Assembly: GCA_030156255.1 (NCBI GenBank)
Contig: JASGMV010000007.1
Coordinates: 25,899 to 89,898, forward strand
Reading direction: 5' to 3'
DNA: 64,000 bases
From: Desulfovibrionales bacterium
GTDB taxonomy: Bacteria > Desulfobacterota > Desulfovibrionia > Desulfovibrionales > Desulfovibrionaceae
In this document: piece by piece, positions 42,988 to 52,168 of the stretch
Layout: every line of letters begins with the position of its first letter
How positions within the stretch are numbered: position 1 is the stretch's first letter
Translations under genes and position numbers: made by a program
Notes under the pieces: generated by a model
Databases searched by the model: none
The model's input: the letters and a program-made list of their open reading frames with translations, nothing else
What the model was told of the DNA's origin: nothing

Positions 42988-43857
42988 TCAGTACACCTTT
43001 CTTACGGAAAAACCCTCGCCGAACACGCTGAGGGTGTTAAGGATAACGGTGAAGGCCGTCGGGTCGATGGTGTAGACGAGTTCCTCCAACCTTTTCATTT
43101 GGTGGCTGTGGACTACGGAATAGACCACGGTGCGCTGCTGCCCGGTGTATCCGCCGACGCCTTTGACGAACGTGACGCCTTTGTCCAATTGCACCAGGAT
43201 GGCCTGGGCCACCGCGTCGGGATTTTCCGTGATGATCAGGGCGGCCTTGCGCTCATTGCCCAACGACAGCACCTGCTCCATGACCAGGGAGGTCACTGCG
43301 ATGAGAGCCAGGGAATACAAGATCAACGAGAGGTCCATGAACAGGGACCCGCCCAGAAAAACCAGCAGGTTGAACAGAAATTCGAACCACCCCATGCGCA
43401 GGCCCCATTTTTGATGGAACAGGACCATGAGGATGTCCACGCCTCCGGTGGAGCCGAGGGAGCGCAGCGAGACCCCCACGCCGAGCCCCAGACAGGCGCC
43501 TCCGGCCAGAACGGCCAGCCAGGGGTCGTGCAGCGGCAGCTGGTAGTCGATCAGCTCCATGAACACGGACACCGCGGCCATGCCGTAGAGGCTGTAGAAG
43601 AAGAATCGACGGCTGACGAAAAGCCAGCCCACCAGGAATACGGGAACGTTCAGCGCGAAATACCATGCTCCCGGCGTCATCCAGCCCAAGCCGTAGTACG
43701 TCACCAGGGAAAGCCCGGACATTCCGCCGGCGATGAGGCCGAAAGGTATGGCCGCCGCCTTCACCGCAAAAGCGGTGAGCAGAGCCCCCACGGTCAGCAC
43801 TCCGATGTTCCAGGGGACGGAAAAGGTCAGGTTCCGAAAATTGCTGGGCGCGCCCAA
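42988..43857 (-). CDS. YitT-family membrane protein (DUF161/DUF2179)
   Basis: A 289-aa protein with about five membrane helices in the first 190 residues (family DUF161) and a cytoplasmic DUF2179 domain at the C-terminus (RKAALIITENPDAVAQAILVQLDKGVT ... Y). The start is TTG 43857 with GGAGG 6 bases upstream. The function of the family is not established. It is the first gene of a cluster with the SAM hydrolase (2 bases apart) and cobS. Confidence 0.88.
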   Translation of the reverse strand: MGAPSNFRNLTFSVPWNIGVLTVGALLTAFAVKAAAIPFGLIAGGMSGLSLVTYYGLGWMTPGAWYFALNVPVFLVGWLFVSRRFFFYSLYGMAAVSVFMELIDYQLPLHDPWLAVLAGGACLGLGVGVSLRSLGSTGGVDILMVLFHQKWGLRMGWFEFLFNLLVFLGGSLFMDLSLILYSLALIAVTSLVMEQVLSLGNERKAALIITENPDAVAQAILVQLDKGVTFVKGVGGYTGQQRTVVYSVVHSHQMKRLEELVYTIDPTAFTVILNTLSVFGEGFSVRKVY

Positions 43858-44204
43858 AAACTCCTCCCTTGGATTGCCGTAACGCCCGTTTTGTAGGCAG
43901 AAAGACGCCGTCTTGCAATAAATTTCGTGCGCAGGCGGGCCTTCCCGGTTGGCGACGTCGTTGGGCGTTCAAAAAAAATTCTAAGCAGTAAACCTTTGAG
44001 AGCGTCGAATGCGAGGATATTCTCTATGTTTTTAGTTTGATTCCAATTGGTTATTTTCCATGATGATGCGATGGGGGGAAAGAAGACGGCGATGCTCGGG
44101 GGAGGTTGTCTTTTTAGACTTTTTCTGGAAGATGTAATAGGTAAAGTATCGCCACGGCGGGCTTTGCGAACTGGGCCGAATTTCAAGGCGACGGACGGCG
44201 TTGC
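43858..44204. other. Divergent control region between YitT and amidase genes
   Basis: About 350 bases, markedly AT-rich from about 43970 to 44150 compared with flanking genes. It must hold promoters for the leftward YitT cluster and the rightward amidase. No clear -35/-10 pair, operator or RNA element could be fixed by eye. Confidence 0.45.
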
Positions 44205-45998
44205 GTGAGCATATCTAAAAACTTGATGCAATTCTGCGGCGGGCGGCTGGGAGCCGCCGTCTTGGGTCTGGTCCTTTGCCTTTCGATCTGCGCGGCCCCG
44301 AGCCCTGCCCCGGCCGCCACGGCCGTGGGCGTTTTCAATAGCGCCTGGAAGCAGTTCCAATCCCTCACCAAGGATTCCCGGCGGGCCAAATACCGCTCGT
44401 ATTGGAAAAAGCTGGAGAAGGAGTTTCTCCGGGCCTACGACCTGGATATGCGGGGCTCCACGGCGCCTAAATCCCTGTATTACGTCGGCCGCGTCAACGA
44501 AGAATTGGCCGGCCGCAGCTACCTCGCTTCGGATTACAAAGAGGCTGTGAAGTATTACACGCTGGCCGCATCGCGTTTTCCGAATCATTCCTGGATCGAC
44601 GACTGTATCTATCGCAGCGGGATGATCCGCTGGAAGAAGCTTCACGACAAGCAGGAAGCCGCGGAAGATTTTCGTACGGTCGTTCGCGACTACCCCCACG
44701 GAGACATGGGCCCCAAGGCCCGACAGGCCTTGCAGGAGATGGGGGCGCCGGCCGAGGCGAAAAAGGCGGTCGCCGCGGCGCCGGCCGCCGGCAGTGCGAA
44801 ATTCTCCTCCAGTTCGGCCAGTCCCTCCTCCGGCGTCGGCGCGAAGTTGATATCCGTGCGCTACAACACCAACGACGAATACACGCGGGTGGTGCTGGAC
44901 GTGGATGGAGAGGTCCCGTACCGCTATAATTTGCTGGGGCCGGCTCCGAACCTCGGCCGGCCGCATCGCGTCTATCTCGACCTCAAAGGCGCCCGCGTAG
45001 GGTCAGGGGTCCATCCCGAGATCAAAGTGGCGGACGGAAACCTGCGGCGCATCCGCTCCGCGCAGCATGACGGCGATACGGCCCGGGTTGTGCTCGATTT
45101 CCACGCGCTCCAGGATTACAAGGTCTTTCCCCTGAACGATCCGTTTCGCATCGTGGTGGACGTCTTCGCTCCGCCCACGGGCGCCAGGCCCGACGCTGTC
45201 AAGACGGCGGGCCTGACGGCCTCCCTGCCGGCGCCTACGCCGGAAGAGGCCATCAAGAACTACAAGCCGCCGGCGGGCAGCAAGAAGATGCTGGACAGCC
45301 TCGTGGAGCAGCTCGGGCTGACCATCCATACCATCATGATCGACCCGGGGCACGGCGGCAAGGACCCGGGCGCCCACGGCAACGGGCTTTTGGAGAAGAA
45401 CGTCAATCTGGAGTTCGCGAAGATTCTCGGCGGGATGTTGCAGGACAGAGGGTTCAAGGTGCTCTACACCCGCACCTCCGACGTCTTCATTCCCCTGGAG
45501 GAGCGTACGGCCAAGGCGAACATGAGCAAGTGCGACATGTTCATCTCCATCCACTGCAACGCCCACAAAAGCCGGACCATCAACGGGCTCGAAACCTACA
45601 GCCTCAACCTCGCCCGCTCCCGCGACGCGGTGCGCGTGGCCGCTCGGGAAAACGCGGTGTCCCCCAAGCGCATCAGCGACCTGCAGATGATCCTTACGGA
45701 CCTCATGCTCAGCTCCAAAATGAAGGAAAGCCGCGACTTGGCGTCAAGGGTCCAATCCTCCGCCATCGATTCGGTCAACAGGCGTTGGCAGATTCGGAAT
45801 CACGGGACCCGTGAAGCGCCCTTCTATGTGCTGATGGGCGCCAAGATGCCGGCCGTACTCATTGAACTGGGGTACATCACCAATTCCCGCGAAGCCGGCT
45901 ACCTCAAATCGACGTCCTACCTGAAGACCATGGCTCGCGGCATTGTGAGCGGCGTCACCGCCTATAAAGAACAGATCGAAAATTTCGCGGAGCGTTAA
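44205..45998 (+). CDS. N-acetylmuramoyl-L-alanine amidase (AMIN + Amidase_3)
   Basis: A 597-aa periplasmic amidase that cuts peptide stems from peptidoglycan. A signal peptide (AAVLGLVLCLSICAA) leads into a TPR-like region (about 60-170). The AMIN domain follows (about 200-320), then Amidase_3 (about 370-590). Zinc ligands are H in DPGHGGKDPG, E in LEKNVNLEFA and H in SIHCNAH. The catalytic Glu is in LIELGYITN. The start used is GTG 44205. ATG 44226 is possible. The ribosome-binding site is weak either way. Confidence 0.9.
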   Translation: MSISKNLMQFCGGRLGAAVLGLVLCLSICAAPSPAPAATAVGVFNSAWKQFQSLTKDSRRAKYRSYWKKLEKEFLRAYDLDMRGSTAPKSLYYVGRVNEELAGRSYLASDYKEAVKYYTLAASRFPNHSWIDDCIYRSGMIRWKKLHDKQEAAEDFRTVVRDYPHGDMGPKARQALQEMGAPAEAKKAVAAAPAAGSAKFSSSSASPSSGVGAKLISVRYNTNDEYTRVVLDVDGEVPYRYNLLGPAPNLGRPHRVYLDLKGARVGSGVHPEIKVADGNLRRIRSAQHDGDTARVVLDFHALQDYKVFPLNDPFRIVVDVFAPPTGARPDAVKTAGLTASLPAPTPEEAIKNYKPPAGSKKMLDSLVEQLGLTIHTIMIDPGHGGKDPGAHGNGLLEKNVNLEFAKILGGMLQDRGFKVLYTRTSDVFIPLEERTAKANMSKCDMFISIHCNAHKSRTINGLETYSLNLARSRDAVRVAARENAVSPKRISDLQMILTDLMLSSKMKESRDLASRVQSSAIDSVNRRWQIRNHGTREAPFYVLMGAKMPAVLIELGYITNSREAGYLKSTSYLKTMARGIVSGVTAYKEQIENFAER

Positions 45999-46070
45999 GG
46001 CGGCCTTTCAATCGAGCGGTCCGTTTCGCTCGACATCTTTCCCTTTCAAAGAGCTTGGCAAGGTTTTCCG

Positions 46071-46101
46071 GGGGAGAAACTTTTTGCCGTAGTTTCTCCC
46101 C
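46071..46101. terminator. Hairpin terminator between amidase and antiporter genes
   Basis: An 11-bp inverted repeat, GGGGAGAAACT / AGTTTCTCCCC, with loop TTTTGCCGT. It lies between two convergent genes and probably ends both transcripts. Confidence 0.65.
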
Positions 46102-46127
46102 TTCCCCCACTCGCAACCCTCGCCCCA

Positions 46128-47972
46128 TCAAGCGAAGACGCCGAGGGCCGACTCCACGTCGGCCGCAGGCCCAAGCAAGGTGAGGGAGTCGTTGGCGCGC
46201 AGGGTCGTATCCGGGCCGGGGACGAGAAATTCACCCCGCCGTGCGATTTTGATGACGGAAACCTCGCTCGGCAGCCACAGTTCGCTCAGCTTCAGGCCTG
46301 CCACGGCCGGGTTCTTCAGCTTGACCTCCCGCACTTCCAGGGCGCCGTCCATCTCCGGGCTGATGGAGCAGAAATTCTTGTCCAGCAGCATGCCTTCGAG
46401 GATAATGAGGGTGGAGAAGACCGGGCTGATGACCCGGACGCCGAGCCGTGAGAACTCCGCGTTAAGGGCCGGGTCCCTGACCCAAGCGATGACGTCCTCG
46501 ACGCCGAAGACGAATCGGGCGATGCGGGCTATTTTGAGGTTGGCCTCGTCGTCCTCGAACATGGCCGCCACCACCCGGGCGGAGGCCGCGCCCGCCTCCC
46601 GCAGCCGGTCCAAGGCGATGGGCGGCATGGTCGGATGGCTGGGGCGGTCGCCTTCCGGCGCCGCCAGTACGGTTTCCTGATGATGTTCGCGGACGTTGCG
46701 GGCCAGGAGCTTGGCGTTGGGGCCATCCCCGATGATCAGCACCAGTTTTTTTTCGCGGGTGGAGGACGGCGCCAGCCAGGAGAACAGAATCGGCGAGGCG
46801 AGGCAGGTGATAATGGCCAGCAAAATCACGGCGGAATTGAGTCCTTCGCTGATCAACCCCAGGCGCAGGCCGATGGCCGAGGCCGCGATGATCAGGGACA
46901 GCCTGGCGCTGGTCAAAAATCCCGCGGCGATGGTTTCGCGCCAGGAAAAGCTCAGGCGGAAGAGCAGGGCCGGAACCATCTTGACCAGCAAGGCCAGGAT
47001 GGTGAGCGACAGGACCAGACCCAAGGCGCCCGGCCGTTCGGCCAGGGCGTCCAGGTTGAAGGTCGCTCCGACCATGACGAAGAAAATGGGGATCAGAAAA
47101 CCGTAGCCGATGGCGTCGAGCTGCCGCCGCAGGTCCGACCCCTTGCCCGAACTGAAGGAAATGATCACGCCGGCCAGGAAAGCGCCCAGGATGGTCTCCG
47201 TCCCCACGCTGTCGGCCAGTACGATAAAGAGCAGGGCCAGCGCCAGGGCGCCCCGCATTTTGAGTTGGGAGGTGGCCGTGGACACTTCGTCGAAGAAGCG
47301 CGCCAGAGGCAACCGGCGTTTGCTCAGGCTGGCCAGGCGGTGCGCGGCGGCGAAGGCGGCCAGCAGCACCAGAATGAGCAGCAGCTCGAAGGACACTCCT
47401 TGGCTGTGGAGCATCACGTAGACGCTGATGAGCAGGATGGACCCGAAGTCCGCAGCCAGGGAGACCATGAGAATGCTTTGCCCGTAGCGCCCGCCGAGCA
47501 GGTCTTTTTCCTTGAGCACGGGCGCCGTGACGCCCAGCGAGGTGGTGGCCAGCACCAGGGTCATGAACCAGGGCGCGGCGACGGCGTTTCCGGCGTAGAG
47601 CATCCAGGCCGCCAGGGCCGCGCAAATCAGCGTGGCCGCGAAATGGAGGACTCCCAGAACGGGGGGCAGCCGGAGGAGGGCCGCGGCGCCGTTCTTTTTT
47701 ATGTCGCCGAACCAGGCCGAGGAGCCGGTGAAGTCGATTTCCAGACCGGAGAGAAACATCAGGAAGATGAAGCCCAGGTCCGCCAGTATGTCCAGGATGG
47801 GGCTGGACTCGACCAATCCGAGGCCGCTTTGGCCCACGAGCACGCCCACCAGAATTTCGCCGATCACTGCGGGAATATTTATGGACTTGAAGCGGCCGAC
47901 GACGATGGGCGCGAGAAAGGCGGCGGCCAGGACGACCAGCAAGGGAAAGAACGAAACGTGCGCGTGGTTCAT
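46128..47972 (-). CDS. Kef-type cation:proton antiporter (CPA2) with TrkA-like C-terminal domains
   Basis: A 614-aa protein. The first 390 residues form a CPA2 antiporter domain with about 12 helices (PAVIGEILVGVLVGQSGLG, LMFLSGLEIDF). After this come a TrkA-N-like Rossmann region (LVLIIGDGPNAKLLARNV, about 400-520) and a TrkA-C-like domain (about 535-614). It likely moves K+ or Na+ against protons, with NAD- or ligand-dependent gating. ATG 47972 (MNHAHVSFF) is the most reasonable start. Earlier in-frame starts exist. Confidence 0.85.
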   Translation of the reverse strand: MNHAHVSFFPLLVVLAAAFLAPIVVGRFKSINIPAVIGEILVGVLVGQSGLGLVESSPILDILADLGFIFLMFLSGLEIDFTGSSAWFGDIKKNGAAALLRLPPVLGVLHFAATLICAALAAWMLYAGNAVAAPWFMTLVLATTSLGVTAPVLKEKDLLGGRYGQSILMVSLAADFGSILLISVYVMLHSQGVSFELLLILVLLAAFAAAHRLASLSKRRLPLARFFDEVSTATSQLKMRGALALALLFIVLADSVGTETILGAFLAGVIISFSSGKGSDLRRQLDAIGYGFLIPIFFVMVGATFNLDALAERPGALGLVLSLTILALLVKMVPALLFRLSFSWRETIAAGFLTSARLSLIIAASAIGLRLGLISEGLNSAVILLAIITCLASPILFSWLAPSSTREKKLVLIIGDGPNAKLLARNVREHHQETVLAAPEGDRPSHPTMPPIALDRLREAGAASARVVAAMFEDDEANLKIARIARFVFGVEDVIAWVRDPALNAEFSRLGVRVISPVFSTLIILEGMLLDKNFCSISPEMDGALEVREVKLKNPAVAGLKLSELWLPSEVSVIKIARRGEFLVPGPDTTLRANDSLTLLGPAADVESALGVFA

Positions 47973-48139
47973 GGGCGTTTCCGGATGGGGTGCATAATGC
48001 TCTGTGGTGTTTTTCATTCTCCGCGTCAAGTGGGACGCCCGAAGAAAATGGCGTTTGCGGATCGGACGGGGTCGCCGCGAACGTTACCGGTTGACGCCTC
48101 GGGCGCGGATGGTACTATCGCGCCAGGGAGCCGCGTGCT

Positions 48140-48598
48140 ATGGGAAAGGTGATATTGGCGGTGGCCGTATTGGCCGTGACGGTCTGGGTCGGCATAGGCG
48201 TCAAGTACATGATGGACAATCATGTGGAGATCGCGGAATTGGATTCGCGCGTCGCTTTTGGAGGAGACCTCGACAAGAACAACGTCAACTTGCAGCAATG
48301 GGAGATTCGGACGCTGAACTACGCCGTCAGCAAGAACGAAGAGCTGCTGAACAATATCTACGTCATACTGAACCCGGAAGATCCCGGCCAAAGCCTCAAC
48401 GAGAACTCCACGCTGCATTTCCAGCTATCTTTGACGCTCGCCAACCAGGGGATGGTGGAGATTCCCGAGCGGAACATCCGCCGCGGCCAGCTCGCCGAAC
48501 TGGTCTACAATCTGGTGGAGGCCCAGCTCGCTTCCATCAAAAAACTCAGGTCCATGCCGGAGCTGAAAGACAAGAACGTGACGCGGGTCATCAACTGA
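48140..48598 (+). CDS. Membrane-anchored protein of unknown function
   Basis: A 152-aa protein with an N-terminal hydrophobic helix (KVILAVAVLAVTVWVGIGVKYMM) and a soluble domain outside or inside the membrane. It contains ELLNNIYVILNPEDPGQSLNENSTLHF, with no catalytic motif. AGGGAG lies upstream of ATG 48140. It is divergent from the antiporter and convergent with the sigma-54 regulator, so no operon gives a clue. I do not recognise a family. Confidence 0.65.
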   Translation: MGKVILAVAVLAVTVWVGIGVKYMMDNHVEIAELDSRVAFGGDLDKNNVNLQQWEIRTLNYAVSKNEELLNNIYVILNPEDPGQSLNENSTLHFQLSLTLANQGMVEIPERNIRRGQLAELVYNLVEAQLASIKKLRSMPELKDKNVTRVIN

Positions 48599-48608
48599 CC
48601 GGCGGGTT

Positions 48609-50033
48609 TCAGTCGGCCTTGGGCCGCAGGCCGTGTTTTCTGAGCAGGGTGTACAGCCTGGATCTGGAGAGTTCCGACAGGCTGACGGCCCGGTCCACGT
48701 CGCCTCCGACCGAGCCCAGCAGGCGCACCAGATACGTCCGCTCCGCTGCGGCGAGCGCCTGATGCTTGAAGGTCGGCCACGCCGGCAGGGCGTCGCTTTT
48801 GAGCATTTGTCGGCTGACGGCCTCCAAATCGCGCTGCGCTTCTCCGTGAACCTTCGCCTGCGCGGCCTTGACGCGGATATGCGTGGGGAGGTGGGCCGGC
48901 TGGAGTTCGCCGACGCCGGGGTGGGCCGTGAGAGCCAGCTCCAGGGTGTTGAACAATTCCCGGACGTTGCCCGGCCAGTCGTGGCTGTAGAGCGCTTTCA
49001 AAAAGCACGCCGAGACATGGGCCGCGGGCAGGTTGTCCCGGCGGACCACGGTGCGCAGGATGCGATCCACCAGCAAGGGAAGGTCCGGGAGGCGTTTGCG
49101 CAGGGGCGGCAAATGAATGGTGAAGCTCGCCAGGCGGTAGAGGAGGTCCTCCCGAAACCGGCCCTGCCGCGCCCGCGCCTCAAGGTCCCGATTGGTGGCC
49201 GCAATGATCCGGAAATCGCTCGCAACCTCCCGCGCGGCGCCCACGGGACGGAAGCGATGCTCCTGCAGCACCCGCAAGAAGGCTTTTTGCAGGGAAAGGG
49301 GCAACTCGCCCACCTCGTCGAGAAACAGCGTTCCGCCGTGCGCCTTGCGGATGAGTCCCTCCCGGCGCCTGTCCGCCCCGGTGAAGGCTCCTCGTTCATG
49401 GCCGAAAAGCATGGACTCCACCAGGTTTTCCGGAATGGCCGCGCAGTCCACCACCACAAAAGGTTCGGAGCGCCGGGAGCTGTTGTCGTGAATGGCCCGG
49501 GCGAAAAGCTCCTTGCCCGTCCCGGTTTCCCCGGTGATCATGACCGCCATGGCGCCGGAGGCGGCCCGGACCGCAAGGTTGAGCGCCTCCAGCAGCTCGG
49601 GGTGTTCGCCCACGATGTCGTCCCGGCGGAAGGCCCCCAGGCCGGCGGAGGCTTTTTGCTCGCGCCGCTCTCTGCGGTATCGCAGGGCGCGCTGGATTTG
49701 CTGGCGATATTCGTCCGTGCTGGCGGGTTTGCACAGGTAGTCCCAGGCGCCGTTGACAATGGCGGTCTCCGCGCTATCCTCGTTGCTGTTGGCGGTGACG
49801 ATCAGGACTTCGGGGGGATCGGACAGGGCTTTCAGCTCCGGCAGAAAGTCCAGGCCGGAGCCGTCGGGCATGATGACGTCCAACAGCACCAGGTCCGGAT
49901 GGTGGGTCGCGGCCTTGGCCGAAGCTTCGCGGATCGTCGCGGCGGTGACAGGCGTGTGTCCCAGCTGTCCTGCAACACCGGCCAGGGCGTCGCGCAAAAA
50001 AGGGTCGTCGTCGACGATGAGCACGCAGGCCAT
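48609..50033 (-). CDS. Orphan sigma-54 dependent response regulator
   Basis: A 474-aa protein. The receiver (1-125) has the phosphoacceptor Asp in LLDVIMPDGSG. The AAA+ domain has GETGTGKE and the GAFTGA loop. The C-terminal HTH is divergent (VSLSELSRSRLYTLLRKHGL). No histidine kinase is adjacent. ATG 50033 (MACVLIVDDD) is chosen. The frame is open further upstream but the extra residues are not family-like. It starts 105 bases from the divergent phosphoesterase gene. Confidence 0.9.
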   Translation of the reverse strand: MACVLIVDDDPFLRDALAGVAGQLGHTPVTAATIREASAKAATHHPDLVLLDVIMPDGSGLDFLPELKALSDPPEVLIVTANSNEDSAETAIVNGAWDYLCKPASTDEYRQQIQRALRYRRERREQKASAGLGAFRRDDIVGEHPELLEALNLAVRAASGAMAVMITGETGTGKELFARAIHDNSSRRSEPFVVVDCAAIPENLVESMLFGHERGAFTGADRRREGLIRKAHGGTLFLDEVGELPLSLQKAFLRVLQEHRFRPVGAAREVASDFRIIAATNRDLEARARQGRFREDLLYRLASFTIHLPPLRKRLPDLPLLVDRILRTVVRRDNLPAAHVSACFLKALYSHDWPGNVRELFNTLELALTAHPGVGELQPAHLPTHIRVKAAQAKVHGEAQRDLEAVSRQMLKSDALPAWPTFKHQALAAAERTYLVRLLGSVGGDVDRAVSLSELSRSRLYTLLRKHGLRPKAD

Positions 50034-50137
50034 GGTTGCTACAATCTCCCGGGCATGATTTTTGGGCGTTTTGGACTCGGGCCGCAACGCGGTTGGCGCC
50101 ATGTATCGTTTAAAACATATCCTTTCAAGCGGGATTT

Positions 50138-50860
50138 ATGCAACTGGCCGTTATTTCCGACATCCACGGCAATCTCGAGGCCTTCCAGGCGGTATTGGCG
50201 GATATTGATTATCTGGGGATCGAGAACATCATCAGCCTGGGTGACAACGTTGGCTACGGAGCGGACCCGGAGGCGGTGGTCCGCCTCGCCCGGCGCCGAG
50301 GCGTGGATTCGGTCATGGGCAATCATGAGCTGGGGTTGGCCGAAGCGGACGCCATGGACTTTTTCAATCCGTACGCCATGGAGGCCCTCCGGAGGACCCG
50401 GGCCTTGCTGAGTTCCGAAACGCTGGCCTGGATAGCGGACCTGCCTCGGTTCATCGTTCTCCGGGACATGCGCTTTGTGCACGGCTTTCCTCCGGACAGG
50501 GTGTCTACCTATGTTTTCGAGCTGACCAGAGAGGAGATCGCCAGAGGAATGCATGTCACTCGCGAGTCGCTGCAGTTCGTCGGGCATACCCACGAGTTGG
50601 AGCACTTCCAGTTGGGGACGCACGGCGTACAGCGGCTGCCTCTGGTCGACAAGGTCTTGAGCCGCGCGGCCAAGCATCTGATCAACGCCGGCAGCGTGGG
50701 CCAGCCACGGGACGGGGACGTTCGGGCCAAATACGTGCTGTGGGACGAGAGCCTGCGCAAGATCGAGGTGCGGCGCGTGCCTTACGACAATAAGACCGCG
50801 GCCGAAAAAATCGTCAAGGCGGGGCTTCCCAAAAGATACGCCGACCGTCTGCTGGGATAA
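50138..50860 (+). CDS. Calcineurin-like metallophosphoesterase
   Basis: A 240-aa phosphoesterase of the YfcE/Ser-Thr-phosphatase-like group. The dimetal motifs are AVISDIHGNLEA, LGDNVGYGADP, VMGNHELG and FVGHTHE. The later INAGSVGQPRDGD is typical of the group encoding diadenosine or cyclic nucleotide phosphodiesterases, but the substrate is not known. The start is ATG 50138 after CAAGCGGGATTT. It shares a divergent region with the orphan sigma-54 regulator. Confidence 0.9.
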   Translation: MQLAVISDIHGNLEAFQAVLADIDYLGIENIISLGDNVGYGADPEAVVRLARRRGVDSVMGNHELGLAEADAMDFFNPYAMEALRRTRALLSSETLAWIADLPRFIVLRDMRFVHGFPPDRVSTYVFELTREEIARGMHVTRESLQFVGHTHELEHFQLGTHGVQRLPLVDKVLSRAAKHLINAGSVGQPRDGDVRAKYVLWDESLRKIEVRRVPYDNKTAAEKIVKAGLPKRYADRLLG

Positions 50861-50944
50861 CGGCGTTTTCGGCCCCGGAGGGCCATGCTTTCCTCTGCGC
50901 GATGCGCGTCCCTTCGCCGCGGGCCGAGGCTTCGGCCCGCGCGG

Positions 50945-51829
50945 TCAGAAACTGCCGAGGGTCGTCCGCAAGGGGACCTCCGCTTCCTCGGGCAAAGATG
51001 CGCCGGGCTTCGCGGCGTGGCTGCCCCACAGTCTGGCGACGTCCTGGGCGTTGGGAATGATCCCGGGCAGATAGGGCTTCGCCCAGGATTCCTTCCGCAG
51101 CAGGCTCAAGGCCCAACGCAGAACCTCCGGTTCGAAGAAGCCAGGCGTGTTGCAGACGATGCGCGCCTTGGCCGCTCCGTCGGCCTTGGGGTCCATCTCC
51201 ACGGACTCGACGCCGTCCACGAAGGCCAGCGGGGTTGCGATGCGGGCGAAGCTGTTTTGCAGGGCGGCGGCGCGGACCCAGAAATCCCAATCCGCATAGG
51301 GGCAGGCTTCGCAATAATGCAGCTCCGCGCCGAACAACTCGGAGCGCATGAGTACGGCGGGCCCGATGATGTTGGCCTGTCGCAGGGCTTCGGGCGAAAA
51401 CCGGGGCAGCCTCTTGATCTGATCCACTTGCCCGGTTTGCTGCACAAAGCTGGAGTAGGCGAAGTCCAGCCCGGGATTGTCTTCGAGGGCGCGAACGCAC
51501 TGCTGCAGAAAGTTCTTGCCCAGGCGCACGACCGGCTTGAGGCAAAGGGCGTACTTGCCCATGGCCTGGGACAGGCCCACGTTGAAGGCGGCGCCGGCGC
51601 CTCCCTGCTCGGCGTCGATCTGGACGATGTCCCAGCCTTGGCATCCCAGAGAAGGCGCCATGGCTCTGACGTAGAGCAGAGAGCTGTCTTCGCTTCCCTG
51701 GTCCACGAAAAAGATCTCGGAATCCTCCAGACAGCCGCTCTGGTCCTGCAGCGATTGAAACAAAAGGGGAAGATGCTTCGTCTGGCCCTTGTTGGCGATA
51801 ATTATGGTGACAAGCGGTTGCTTGGTCAT
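50945..51829 (-). CDS. GT2-family glycosyltransferase
   Basis: A 294-aa protein with an N-terminal GT-A fold (VTIIIANKGQTKHLPLLFQSL), the nucleotide-sugar region IDAEQGGAGAAFNVGLSQA, and DWDFWVRAAAL as the likely acceptor or catalytic part. The classical DxD is not clear (IDAEQ), so activity is unproven. The upstream and downstream neighbours are unrelated. It likely works in surface glycan or LPS synthesis. Confidence 0.8.
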   Translation of the reverse strand: MTKQPLVTIIIANKGQTKHLPLLFQSLQDQSGCLEDSEIFFVDQGSEDSSLLYVRAMAPSLGCQGWDIVQIDAEQGGAGAAFNVGLSQAMGKYALCLKPVVRLGKNFLQQCVRALEDNPGLDFAYSSFVQQTGQVDQIKRLPRFSPEALRQANIIGPAVLMRSELFGAELHYCEACPYADWDFWVRAAALQNSFARIATPLAFVDGVESVEMDPKADGAAKARIVCNTPGFFEPEVLRWALSLLRKESWAKPYLPGIIPNAQDVARLWGSHAAKPGASLPEEAEVPLRTTLGSF

Positions 51830-52168
51830 TGGCGATCCCGTCCTTGGGATTTTGCAACGCCCTCCGCCCGGCGATCCAGCTCGGGCTTTTGGGGGTGGGC
51901 GCAGGTTCTATTTATCCATACCTCTTATCGGTCACAAGTGCGATAATGTTTAGAGGGGGTATGCAAAAAACTTTAAAATAAAACGCTATTCTTTTTAATG
52001 GATTACAGCCAAAACTTTCGACCGCCGCCCCAAAGCGCCGCGGGACGGCGGCTCCGGGCGCAAGGCCCCGGGGGCCGGGAAAACAAGTGCGAAACTTTGC
52101 AATCGGCAACCGCGGGTGCTATCGGAATAAGCGGCGCTTCCACATGAACAATGGCCCAGGGAGGGCGT
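51830..52168. other. Intergenic region upstream of sppA
   Basis: About 340 bases. The left part (51900-52020) is AT-rich and may hold promoters of the leftward glycosyltransferase or the rightward sppA. The right part (52020-52120) is GC-rich with short inverted repeats, such as GCCGCCC / GGCGGC near 52024-52050. I see no gene and no known RNA element. Confidence 0.4.
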